A stretch of DNA of 56,034 bases from Thermoplasmata archaeon (lineage in GTDB: Archaea; Thermoplasmatota; Thermoplasmata; Lutacidiplasmatales; UBA184), in contig DATKQS010000019.1 of NCBI GenBank assembly GCA_035532555.1, positions 1 to 56,034 of the forward strand, read 5' to 3'. Each line of letters opens with the position of its first letter. Position 1 is the stretch's first letter. This document shows positions 7,376 to 15,494 of the stretch, piece after piece. The translations under genes were made by a program, and so were the position numbers. The notes under the pieces were generated by a model. That model saw only the letters and a list, made by a program, of their open reading frames with translations. It was not told where the DNA came from and ran no database searches.

Positions 7376-7696
7376 TCACCTCGTCGCCCAGGGCGAGAGG
7401 ATGTCGAGATCCGGATCGTCGTCCGGTCTCTCCTGAAAAGCGACGTACGGTTCGTACCGCGCCGTCCCGACGATCCGGTCGTAGTCCGCCCTCGCCGTCT
7501 CGACGATCCGGGCGCGTTCCGCCCTCGCCGTCTCGACGATCCGGTCGCATTCCTCCCACGCCTTCGTGGCGATCCGGTCGCATTCCTCCCACGCCTTCGT
7601 GGCGATCCGTTTGTAGTCCGCCAGCGCCACCTTGACGATCCGGGCGCGTTCCGCACCCGCCGTCTCGACCTTCTCCGTTCGGGTCGCCATCAGCAT
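7376..7696 (-). CDS. Protein of tandem 11-residue (hendecad) helical repeats
   Basis: The protein has 106 residues from ATG 7696, or 104 from the ATG at 7690 that overlaps the upstream stop as TGATG. Residues ~8-84 are seven consecutive 11-residue units of the form RI(V/A)xxAxxExx: RIVKVALADYK, RIATKAWEECD twice exactly, RIVETARAERA, RIVETARADYD and RIVGTARYEPY. An 11-residue period suggests a long right-handed helix or coiled coil, as in some lipid-surface-binding and late-embryogenesis-like proteins. The C-terminal 20 residues are acidic and unrelated. It is the third gene of the minus-strand small-gene string. The role is unknown; structural or membrane-surface binding is a guess. Confidence 0.7.
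   Translation of the reverse strand: MLMATRTEKVETAGAERARIVKVALADYKRIATKAWEECDRIATKAWEECDRIVETARAERARIVETARADYDRIVGTARYEPYVAFQERPDDDPDLDILSPWATR
7445..7675 (-). repeat. 33-bp tandem coding repeat, seven units
   Basis: Seven in-frame units of 33 bp encode the 11-residue repeats of the protein at 7376-7696. Two adjacent units (about 7544-7609) are identical or nearly so at the DNA level, which indicates recent unit duplication; the others have diverged. Confidence 0.85.
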
Positions 7697-8004
7697 GCCT
7701 CCGGAAACCCGGGCTCCGGTCCGAGGAGGAGTTCGTCGTCGGTGAGTTCGCTGCAGATCGTGCGGCGCAGGACGTCGATCTGGTCCTGCGTCAGGCCGGA
7801 CACGCGTACGTGGATCGTGGCCGCGTCCGGGACCACCACCGCGCCCCCGTGCTCGTCGTCCAAGATTTCTTTCGCGGTTCTAAAGCCGGTTTCCCTCTCC
7901 AATGCTCTCGCGCTCATGTTCTCAGATCCTGTGACTCGTGATGTCGGGACCACCTCAGCCTCCCTTGCGCGCATTCGCGCGACCACGGCGTCGGCGGCGC
8001 TCAT
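7690..8004 (-). CDS. Small hypothetical protein (104 aa)
   Basis: A frame of 104 codons whose TGA (7692-7690) overlaps the start region of the hendecad-repeat gene. The first ~30 residues overlap the end of the zinc-ribbon frame at 7955-8194; an internal ATG at 7917 (MSARALERETGF) is an alternative start that removes the overlap. The C-terminal half reads as a small alpha/beta domain (GGAVVVPDAATIHVRVSGLT, then QDQIDVLRRTICSELTDDEL). No family is recognised. It lies in the middle of a minus-strand string of tiny genes. Confidence 0.55.
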   Translation of the reverse strand: MSAADAVVARMRAREAEVVPTSRVTGSENMSARALERETGFRTAKEILDDEHGGAVVVPDAATIHVRVSGLTQDQIDVLRRTICSELTDDELLLGPEPGFPEAC

Positions 8005-8194
8005 GCCGTGGGCCGTCCCTCCTCGTGCGCGAGTGGCGAGAGGATGAACCGTGAGTGGCGGCCGTTTTCGCCGATAGAAACGTGGCGGAGCAGTTCGGGC
8101 ACGTCGCCTTCGCGAGGCTCCCCGGGCGTCGTACCCAGGAGTACCCGCACTTGGGACAGCGAACCTTCCGCCTCGGTTTGCGCGAACCGACCAC
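7955..8194 (-). CDS. Small zinc-ribbon protein
   Basis: The frame starts with GTG 8194 and encodes 79 residues. Residues ~10-37 are a clear zinc ribbon: VRCPKCGYSWVRR followed by ATCPNCSATF, four Cys in two CxxC pairs. The remaining ~40 residues are Arg/Ser-rich and low in complexity and overlap the next gene, so the true C-terminus may differ from what this frame suggests. Single-ribbon proteins of this size are common in archaeal viruses and integrated elements, where they act as DNA-binding or transcription factors. It is the first gene of the minus-strand small-gene string and might regulate it. Confidence 0.55.
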   Translation of the reverse strand: MVGSRKPRRKVRCPKCGYSWVRRPGSLAKATCPNCSATFLSAKTAATHGSSSRHSRTRRDGPRHERRRRRGRANARKGG

Positions 8195-8322
8195 GAATGA
8201 GTGACGGCGGCCCCCTACTACTACTTTTGGTCCACGGGTGGGCGCGGGGCGTTGAGGCGGCCGGGTAACCGTGAGGTCCTTAACCCCGTGCCGGCTTTAG
8301 TCGAGCCGATGGTCGGCTCTTC

Positions 8323-8994
8323 ATGACAGACCAGCGAGACTTCGGGTCAGACATCAGGACCTTCGCGTTCCAGGCGAGGTCCGAGGTCGAGGGGAGGACG
8401 GTCAAATCGAACATGGCCACCGTCCTCCAAGATGGCGCTCCCCCGCCAGAGTCGAATCGTGCTTTCAAAGTCTGGCTCGACGCAATCAACAAGATCGGTG
8501 CCATGAGCGAAGAGGTGTACGCGCTGTTCGCGATGCCCTCCCTCCTGCTTGCACAGGGGTGTTACGCGTTTGACAAAAGCACCTCGCTTGCCGCAGTAAT
8601 CATGTCCCGGGCAGTTGTCGAGGCTTCGGCTTACATTTACTTGTACAAGCAACCGCGATCGGACGGCTCATGGTCGGTACGCGCGAATGCAAGCCCTGAC
8701 GGCCTGTTTGCCATGTTGAATCGCTTGGATGGTGCTGGCCTCACTCACGCTCTCTTCCTGGACGCTGACCAAGTCCGCAAACGTGGCGACCTGGTAGCCC
8801 ACCAGTCGGTGCGGATGCGGGTGGCGAGGAAAGGGGAGCAAGGAACCAGCCCGTCACTCGCGGGACCCTCCGGCGCACGCTGGACAGTTACTGAGCCCGT
8901 GATTCCACGCGGCGTCGCATATTCAGACCTTCTCGCGGCGGCCAGCGTTGAGGTGGAGCTCGCCCGCCTCACCTACGTCTCTTCTATGAGATAG
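8323..8994 (+). CDS. Hypothetical helical protein, possibly HEPN/DUF4145-like
   Basis: The protein has 223 residues and is mostly helical. Segments at about 45-100 (AINKIGAMSEEVYALFAMPS, then SLAAVIMSRAVVEASAYIYL) and a later VRKRGDLVAHQ resemble the layout of DUF4145 and other HEPN-type proteins, where an R-x4-6-H motif follows a helix; here Arg-GDLVA-His fits the spacing. HEPN proteins are often RNases in toxin-antitoxin or defence systems. That assignment is inference from one short motif. The gene stands alone on the plus strand between the small-gene string and the giant surface protein; no partner antitoxin is recognised beside it. Confidence 0.65.
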   Translation: MTDQRDFGSDIRTFAFQARSEVEGRTVKSNMATVLQDGAPPPESNRAFKVWLDAINKIGAMSEEVYALFAMPSLLLAQGCYAFDKSTSLAAVIMSRAVVEASAYIYLYKQPRSDGSWSVRANASPDGLFAMLNRLDGAGLTHALFLDADQVRKRGDLVAHQSVRMRVARKGEQGTSPSLAGPSGARWTVTEPVIPRGVAYSDLLAAASVEVELARLTYVSSMR

Positions 8995-9551
8995 ATGCGG
9001 TGAGGTTAGTCGAGCGCGTTTTGTTAACCTTCACGTAGGTCCCTTCACGTTTGGCTGACTGGGATCATCGGTGGGAAGAAGGGTCTGTGACGCACCGGGC
9101 ACCTATGCATTCCGCTTCCGAAGGTCGTCCCGTTCACCGTGCATGGCATCGAGAGCCGATTACACATGTCACGTGAGCCGTACCCGGTGTCGGGACATCG
9201 GGTGTCGGCTATCAGAATCTTCGCCGCCACAAGATTGCATGGCGGACCCCAGTACTTATACCGCGCAGTCCCGCCGGGAACGAATCGATCTCGGGAGTCA
9301 TGCGCCTTCCCCCAATGGGGCCGGACTGAGCGTGGCGGCCCGCTCGGCCTATTTACATCGCCTCGCAGACGTATCCCTCGAGTGTGTAACATCCTTCGAA
9401 TCCGCCCGGGGCTATGCCTAGCAACGAACGGTTCATGCTACAGAAATGGTAAGAAACGGATAGCCGAAGGTGGGTAAGGACCCCTTATCCTCGGTGCGGC
9501 CATCCCTCACGTCGGTCTGGCCTGCGTCCACGCGCAGGCCGAGTACATCAG
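8995..9551. other. Long non-coding stretch ahead of the surface-protein gene
   Basis: About 560 bases without a convincing gene; GC content is visibly lower than around it. Short frames on both strands have unstructured translations. A TATA-like ACTTATAC at 9254-9261 is the best promoter candidate; if used it would give the surface-protein mRNA a leader of about 270 nt or start an unrecognised small RNA. A second weaker candidate, CCTTATCC, lies near 9484-9491, closer to the ATG at 9552. Confidence 0.4.
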
Positions 9552-12500
9552 ATGATTAGGCCGCAGGTCTGGAGTGTGGGAGTCGCAGTCGTCATTGCCG
9601 CGCTGATGGTAATCCCCGCCTCCTCCATCCACCCCACCTCCGCCTCCCCTTCTACTCCTGCTCTAACTGCGTCGAGCCCGGTGGTAGCTCAATCCTCCTC
9701 CGGCATTACCCCTTCCGGAGGTAGTCCCGGCCCCGTGACATCCCCGTGCTCGGCCGGCGGGTGCGGCCCGGCCGATGGAAACGTTTCGATGGAGTTGCCA
9801 TGCTCAGCCAGCGGGTGTGGCCCGGTCACGAGGACCGATTTGGCGGAGGTGCAGGGCTCTAGCGCCGGGTCCACCAACGTCTATGACCCCTGCCTCACGC
9901 TTTTCGCCCTCGGCTCATCAACATCCCCCGTCTCCGGCTCCGCGTCAACAACTTTCACGCAGGGTAGTGCTGCGCTCACGCTTAGCGCGAATGCCTCTTT
10001 CTGGATTTCCGTCCAAGCTTGCGCCGACATGAGCGTCCATTTGCATTGGACTCATGCGACTTGGGCGCACCCCTTTGGTGTATTGACAATCAGCGTCAAT
10101 CTGCAAAAGATTTGGTTCACGGAAGAGTATGGCATGCATTTGGGAGCCAGCGCGACCGTCGCCGGTGGGAACTTCAACCTGAACGATTTTGGGGATCCTT
10201 ACATTGCCATAGATCTCTTGAACGACACGATTCCGCTGCTAACCATTTACGGCTTCCCGATCTTGACGCTCGACGTTTCCCTCTCCTTGGCCCTAGAGTA
10301 CAGCGTCACTTTGACCGCCGGATCCGCCGCTTCATGGGGACTGGATTCCCCGGCGGCAGGTTCACCCCCGGGCGCTCAAGACACCCAAACACAGACCTTC
10401 GTTCCCGGCTCGGGGTGGACCTCGACATCCACCGCTACCCACAGCGACCAGTTTACTGTCACTTCCCTTGGTGGATCCTTGGTGGGCCGAGTCGGCCTCT
10501 ATGTGTCCATGGCGGTGGACCTGTTGGACGGCCTCGCGGAGCTGGGAGGCTACGCCTTCCTGTTCGGACAGGTCAGCATATACGCCGGGCTCTCCGACGA
10601 TACCAGTGGGGTGGTAACCGACCAATCTGCCGGCAATTGCGCTCCGGACGGAAGCGGAACCCATTGCCAATGGACGGGTCCTGGCAGTTGCGGGAGCAAC
10701 TATGTCGTCGACGGGCTGACCATTCAGCCGCTGTTGTACGCAGACGGATTCTCAACAACCGGTTACCTCCCATCTACCCAGCCGACCGGCATTCCGTGGC
10801 TGGTCGCGTGCGCGGCCGTGGGCCTTGAGCTGGGGGTCACGTGGTCCGGACTATGGGATCACTTTAGTGGTACGTTCTGGTACCAAGACTCACTGTTTGT
10901 TGCGCTCCCGATAGCTGCCACGGCGGTCGTTTGCAACGTTGATACACCCAGTTGTACCCCCGCCCTCACCGGCGGCAATCCCGCTCACAGTCCCTATTCT
11001 TGGAGCTGGCCCTCCAACCAGTTGGACGTGTATCCTGGCGCGGGGATGGTTGTGATCACCCCGGTCTTAGAGAGGATAGCATCTGCGTACGAGGAGCTAC
11101 CGGCTAAGTGGAGTACGCCGGCCGACCTGAACGCAACGAACGCGAGCGACAAATCGCATCCAGAGTGCGGGGGGAGGGGTAGCTTGTATGCCTCCGGCTA
11201 CGCGGATAGTTACTCGAACACTGCGAACGGCTACCCCTATGGCTCGCCATCGGTGAGCTCGCCATCGCCCGGCACCATAAGCGCGCCGGTGGAGGATTTC
11301 ATCCCGCCGACCAACTTCAGCCTCGATCACCCAGTTACCAGCCCGCTGAGCACGATCTGTCAATTCTATGTCACACTCGGCCTCCCCATCAGCCTCGTTA
11401 CCATCCAGCTCACAGCCACCGAGTTCAACGTCCTCATCGTTGATCCCCCCGGCCCCGGAGTGCCATCTGCCGTCGGCGACCAGAACCAATGTCCGCAGAC
11501 GGTGGGTCGATGCGCTGGCCAGAGGGTGCTGACCCAGGCCGCGGGGAGCGGCGCCCGTACGCCCAGCGCCACCTCCGCTGCCTACCCGCTTGTCTTCGTC
11601 GAAACCGGGCTGCCGTCTAACGAGACCTTCACCGCGACCGTGGATGGTGTTCCGATGTCGGTCACGACGGACGGGTTCGTGGACAACCTCACCTTCCTGG
11701 AGCCTGACGGCGCCTACAACTTCTCGATCGGTTCGATCCCCGGCTATTCGACGGTATGGGAGGGGCAGGGATATGGGAGTGCTACCGTCAACGGATCGGG
11801 CCAGTTGGTCGTGCTCGGGTTCCAGCGTACGCCGTACACCATCACCCTCAATGTGACCGGGTTCCCACAAAGCTCCGTTTTCCAAGCGACGGTAGGTGGT
11901 GTCGGCCATTCGGTCACGATGAATGCGTCATCGTTTGCCCTCCCTTGGGGGCTCGTGGCGGGGGAACGCATTCCAAACGGGACCTACGGCTTCAACATTA
12001 CGCCGATTCCTGGATACACCGCGACTTGGAGGGGTACCGTGATCGTTGACGGTGGCGACGTGACGGTGAACGTCACGTTGACGCCAGTGAACTCGGTGAC
12101 GTTTGTGGAAACAGGGCTTCCTAGCGGTGACAGCTGGACTGCCGCCGTGACGTACCCCGGGTCGCCGTACGGGTCCGTTGTGAATGCGCCCGCAGCGACC
12201 ATTACGATCCAGGTGCCGAATGGGACCCTCCCGTACCTGGTCAGTGGCCCGGCCGGGTATCTAGTCACGGGAATCTCGCCCATCGGGAACCTCACGGTCA
12301 GCGGAAAGAATGTCACGGAGGCAATCGCATTCGTGCAGGGGACGACGTACGCGATGACGTTCGCGGCGACCAATGTTTCGGAGGACTGGGGCTGGTGCGT
12401 AAGCGTCGGCTGGACGATTTGTACGAATGGGAACGCGATCGTCGTGGAGAACCTAACCGAGGCGACCTATCCGTATTCGGTGCTGCCGATCCCACCCCTC

Positions 12501-13730
12501 GCGGGCATCACGGAAAAGATCAGTGTTAACGGGCAACCGGCATCGGCCAGCGGGTGGGCTCGACTGAACGGTGGCGTCGCAGTCGCGGTGACCTTTACCC
12601 TGGTGACCTATGCGCTCACGTTCGCAGAGACCGGCCTCGCGACCGGGACGACTTGGCAGGTGGACGTCGAGGGCATGTTCAACGGGCAGAACGTGACGAC
12701 GGAAGTCGGGAGCTCGGTGGCCGACGCGATCACGGTCCAAGTTCCGAACGGGACGTTCAACTACACGTTCGTGTCGGTGCCCGGTTACATCGGACCCGGG
12801 CCCGGGGCGGCTCTGGTCAGCGGGAGCGCGGTGTCGGTTCCTGTCACATTCACCCTATCGAGGCCGTCGACCTACACTCTCACGTTCACGGAGAAAGGGC
12901 TCGCGATTGAGGCGAGCTGGTCGGTCACCCTGAATGGGGTACCGCTGTCTGGATCGGGGAGTTCGATCCCATTCGGGGGGCTAGTGAACGGGAGTTACAC
13001 GTTCAGCGTGGGTTCGCTCACTGGCTACACGGCGGGGCCGTCGTCGGGCACGATTACGGTGAACGGCGCGGCCGTGAGCCAAGCGATCGCGTTCACGGTG
13101 GCTCCCCCGAGCACATACCTGGTGACTTTCACGGAGGCGGGGCTATCGAGCGCCTCGCTCGCCACGGGCTTGTGGGTCGTTTGCATCTGGATCGAGGGGG
13201 TCCTCGTTTGCTTCTGGGGCGGCGACGATGCCTCGCTGGCGACCACCCTCGCTAACGGCACCTACAACTACACCGTGAATCCGGCCACCGGATACACGGC
13301 GAACCCGGCGAGCGGGAAGATCGTCATCGCCGGGGCCCCCGTGAACATTGGCATCGCCTTCACCCCAACGGCGAAGATGTACGCGGTGACGTTCACGGAG
13401 AGTGGGCTGCCGACCGGGACAAGCTGGTCGGTGACGTTCAACGGGACGACGAAGAGCTCTACGTCAGCCGCCATCGCGTTCAACGAGGCGAACGGGACAT
13501 ACACGTTCACGACCGGTGCGGTACCGAGCTACAGCGCGACGCCCGGATCGGGCCCCCTGACCGTCGTGGGAGGCTCGGTCGGCCAGGCGATCACATTCAC
13601 TGCCGCTAGCGGGGGAGGGGGGAGTTCCTCGGTGACGTGGTGGATCTGGGTAGTCATCGCGAGCGTGATTGTAGTGGTCGTCGCCATCGCCGTAGCCCTC
13701 GTGCTGCGGCGAAGGCCCCCGGCGGCCTGA
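9552..13730 (+). CDS. Giant repeat-containing cell-surface protein
   Basis: The protein has 1392 residues. It has a signal peptide (VWSVGVAVVIAALMVIPASS), a short low-complexity region with a duplicated CSAxGCGP motif at about residues 55-95, an N-terminal beta-rich domain (~110-660), and from about residue 677 eight Ig-like repeats of 75-90 residues beginning with variants of TYTLTFTExGLPxGTSWSV and containing NGTYxFxxxxxPGY. A Gly/Ser linker leads to a C-terminal membrane helix (WWIWVVIASVIVVVVAIAVA) ending in RRRPPAA, so it is anchored with its bulk outside. Numerous N-x-S/T sites suggest glycosylation. Repeats of this type are characteristic of Thermoplasmatota surface proteins. Adhesion or cell-coat function is likely; an enzymatic role of the N-terminal domain is not excluded. 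Confidence 0.88.
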   Translation: MIRPQVWSVGVAVVIAALMVIPASSIHPTSASPSTPALTASSPVVAQSSSGITPSGGSPGPVTSPCSAGGCGPADGNVSMELPCSASGCGPVTRTDLAEVQGSSAGSTNVYDPCLTLFALGSSTSPVSGSASTTFTQGSAALTLSANASFWISVQACADMSVHLHWTHATWAHPFGVLTISVNLQKIWFTEEYGMHLGASATVAGGNFNLNDFGDPYIAIDLLNDTIPLLTIYGFPILTLDVSLSLALEYSVTLTAGSAASWGLDSPAAGSPPGAQDTQTQTFVPGSGWTSTSTATHSDQFTVTSLGGSLVGRVGLYVSMAVDLLDGLAELGGYAFLFGQVSIYAGLSDDTSGVVTDQSAGNCAPDGSGTHCQWTGPGSCGSNYVVDGLTIQPLLYADGFSTTGYLPSTQPTGIPWLVACAAVGLELGVTWSGLWDHFSGTFWYQDSLFVALPIAATAVVCNVDTPSCTPALTGGNPAHSPYSWSWPSNQLDVYPGAGMVVITPVLERIASAYEELPAKWSTPADLNATNASDKSHPECGGRGSLYASGYADSYSNTANGYPYGSPSVSSPSPGTISAPVEDFIPPTNFSLDHPVTSPLSTICQFYVTLGLPISLVTIQLTATEFNVLIVDPPGPGVPSAVGDQNQCPQTVGRCAGQRVLTQAAGSGARTPSATSAAYPLVFVETGLPSNETFTATVDGVPMSVTTDGFVDNLTFLEPDGAYNFSIGSIPGYSTVWEGQGYGSATVNGSGQLVVLGFQRTPYTITLNVTGFPQSSVFQATVGGVGHSVTMNASSFALPWGLVAGERIPNGTYGFNITPIPGYTATWRGTVIVDGGDVTVNVTLTPVNSVTFVETGLPSGDSWTAAVTYPGSPYGSVVNAPAATITIQVPNGTLPYLVSGPAGYLVTGISPIGNLTVSGKNVTEAIAFVQGTTYAMTFAATNVSEDWGWCVSVGWTICTNGNAIVVENLTEATYPYSVLPIPPLAGITEKISVNGQPASASGWARLNGGVAVAVTFTLVTYALTFAETGLATGTTWQVDVEGMFNGQNVTTEVGSSVADAITVQVPNGTFNYTFVSVPGYIGPGPGAALVSGSAVSVPVTFTLSRPSTYTLTFTEKGLAIEASWSVTLNGVPLSGSGSSIPFGGLVNGSYTFSVGSLTGYTAGPSSGTITVNGAAVSQAIAFTVAPPSTYLVTFTEAGLSSASLATGLWVVCIWIEGVLVCFWGGDDASLATTLANGTYNYTVNPATGYTANPASGKIVIAGAPVNIGIAFTPTAKMYAVTFTESGLPTGTSWSVTFNGTTKSSTSAAIAFNEANGTYTFTTGAVPSYSATPGSGPLTVVGGSVGQAITFTAASGGGGSSSVTWWIWVVIASVIVVVVAIAVALVLRRRPPAA
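11581..13612 (+). repeat. Eight tandem Ig-like coding repeats
   Basis: Eight consecutive units of about 230-270 bp within the surface-protein gene encode domains that open with (V/L)TFxExGL and close with a strand such as VSQAIAFT or VPVTFTL. The last units are the most alike in sequence and share the pattern SYTFSVG/TYTFTTG. The seventh carries an insertion with three Cys (LWVVCIWIEGVLVCFWGG), and the fourth has a CVSVGWTIC pair that may form a disulfide. Confidence 0.8.
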
Positions 13731-14726
13731 GGAACGATCCCCGGGGACGGAAAGGGTGCTTCTCTGCACAGGCGCGGACCTCCGCGTGCCGCTCGATCCA
13801 CGAGAGCCGATCCGTCGCGCAACGTCCTGGATTACCTAGATCCCCGAGGGGATTCCATACCAAATGCGGCCCCCACTCGCAGGATGCGACGGGCAAAGCC
13901 GGGCTCGTGATGACCGAAATTCACCCCTTACTTGGAGCGAATCAGCCCAAGGCTATCGCCTGGTACGCTGGAACGAGTGGTGCGCCCTCCGACGTCCGAC
14001 TCTCCCTGGAAGGAGAAGGTTCTCACCTCCGCACCGAACGATGCTTACTCGCGTCGTTACGCCAAGGTATCGCGAACCGGTCTGTCCCGATCGGATCGTG
14101 CCCCGATGATTGGGAGTCTCGAACGGTACGCTCTAGGGCTGGCTATCCCTCCAGAAGCACTCGGCTGCGCAAGGGGCCCTTCGCTGGTCGAGTACGGGGT
14201 ACTCTGCGGGAAGTGATCCGACTCCGGAATCTCCGCCTGCGGGCACGAGGTGAGCCCGGCCGCCTCCTAGTAGGCAGCCATCCTTTTCTCTGGCGGAAGT
14301 CTCGGGAGAAACGACCGTTCGGCACCCGGTCCCAATAGGGGATGAGGTCACTTGGGCAATGCGGGCAGATCCTCAGCGCGTGTACCGCGCGCTCGTCGAC
14401 GGGCTCGTCGGACGCCTCGCGCTCGTTCAACGGCTCTGGGCCTACGAGCGAACCATCGGAGTACCGTTGAAAGTCTAGGATCTGGAGGGGTGGGTCCTCA
14501 CGAGGGCAAGACGGATGCCCAATCAGAACGGACTCGATCCGACCTTGGTGGAGGAGGTCCTTCGCGCGGGGTTCGCCGAAGGCGGGCGGACCGGCATTCG
14601 CAGGTCTCCCCCGCTTCTCCCCGCCCGCGCACCCATCGTGGAACCGGAGCCGCGAAAGACCGCGTGACCATCCTCGACCCATCCACCCGCCGCTCCCATC
14701 GAGGAAGCCCACGGAGGCCCCGCAGC
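13731..14726. other. About 1 kb with no convincing gene
   Basis: Frames on both strands are open, as expected for GC-rich DNA, but their translations are Arg/Ser/Pro-rich and lack motifs. The longest plus-strand frame from ATG 13910 reads through to 14338 without a recognisable domain. The stretch separates the surface-protein gene from the regulator that ends the benzoyl-CoA operon. It may hold a decayed gene or regulatory sequence; nothing more can be supported. Confidence 0.45.
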
Positions 14727-15494
14727 GTGCCGGCTCTCGTGGAGCTCCGGATCCGGGGCGGCCCCGTGCCTCACTGGATGCAGGACCTGGGCACGCGCTG
14801 GGGAGCCGGAGTCCGTCTCCACGTCTGCCGGCACGCCGATGCCTCACCTCGTCGCCTCCTGCAGCTTCTCGAGATCAACGCGACCCCCGCCACCCTCCCG
14901 GAGATCACGGCCTTCCTTCGCCAACGGGCCGGCCCCGAAGAAATCTCGCTCACGCAGCTCGGATCGCAACGACTCCTCGTCCGTCTTGTCGGACCGCTGC
15001 CGGCCCTCTGCCACACCGTCTTCGAGATGGGGGCCATCTGCATGAGCTGTCCCTTCCTGCCTTCGGCCGGCGTCCAGGAAGGGGAGGTACGCGAGGGGGA
15101 GTGGCGGGTGCTCGTTCATCGGGTTCGGGACGCCCATCCCCTCCTCGCCTCGTTCACCACGCCGGGCAGCTCGCCGGCCTCGCTGGTCCGCATCGGTTCC
15201 TTCCGAGGGTCCCTCGATCTGACGCCTCGCCAGGAAGTGGCCGTCGGAACGGCCCTCGTGCTAGGATACTACGACTATCCGCGCCGGGCCCAGCTGAAGG
15301 ATGTCGCAAAGTCTCTCGGCGTCAGCCGCGCGACGGCCATGGAGAACCTGCGTCGTGGCATGCGCAAGCTCGCCTCCCAGCGTCGATCCGAGGTGGGGAT
15401 CGTCCGAAGCCGCCCCACGCCCAGCGACCGTCCCCGGAGCGCGTCGGATCAGCGCGACGGCGAGGAGACGCACGCCGTGCTCAGGGAACGATGA
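14727..15494 (+). CDS. Bacterio-opsin-activator-like (HTH_10) transcriptional regulator
   Basis: The protein has about 255 residues from GTG 14727; the frame is open further upstream but that part is Arg/Ser-rich and unlike the family. The N-terminal ~150 residues form a ligand-sensing-type region containing a CMSC pair (GAICMSCPFLPS), seen in some archaeal HTH_10 regulators. The C-terminal DNA-binding domain is diagnostic: LTPRQEVAVGTALVLGYYD, then DVAKSLGVSRATAMENLRRG. It lies tail-to-tail with had and overlaps it by 14 bases. Being the only regulator next to the benzoyl-CoA operon, it is a candidate to control it; that is inference. The Cys pair could sense redox state or metal. Confidence 0.78.
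   Translation: MPALVELRIRGGPVPHWMQDLGTRWGAGVRLHVCRHADASPRRLLQLLEINATPATLPEITAFLRQRAGPEEISLTQLGSQRLLVRLVGPLPALCHTVFEMGAICMSCPFLPSAGVQEGEVREGEWRVLVHRVRDAHPLLASFTTPGSSPASLVRIGSFRGSLDLTPRQEVAVGTALVLGYYDYPRRAQLKDVAKSLGVSRATAMENLRRGMRKLASQRRSEVGIVRSRPTPSDRPRSASDQRDGEETHAVLRER

Noticed and set aside
7445-7675. 33-bp repeats as a possible CRISPR array
   Set aside because: The units are directly abutting without spacers, stay in frame and encode an 11-residue protein repeat.
6680-8047. Long open frame of 455 codons on the plus strand
   Set aside because: Its translation has Arg/Pro/Ser-rich repeats that are the complement of the hendecad-repeat gene, and it overlaps five better-supported minus-strand frames.
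13910-14338. Plus-strand frame from ATG 13910
   Set aside because: Basic, low-structure translation with no motif; a minus-strand frame over the same DNA is equally long. Left as intergenic.
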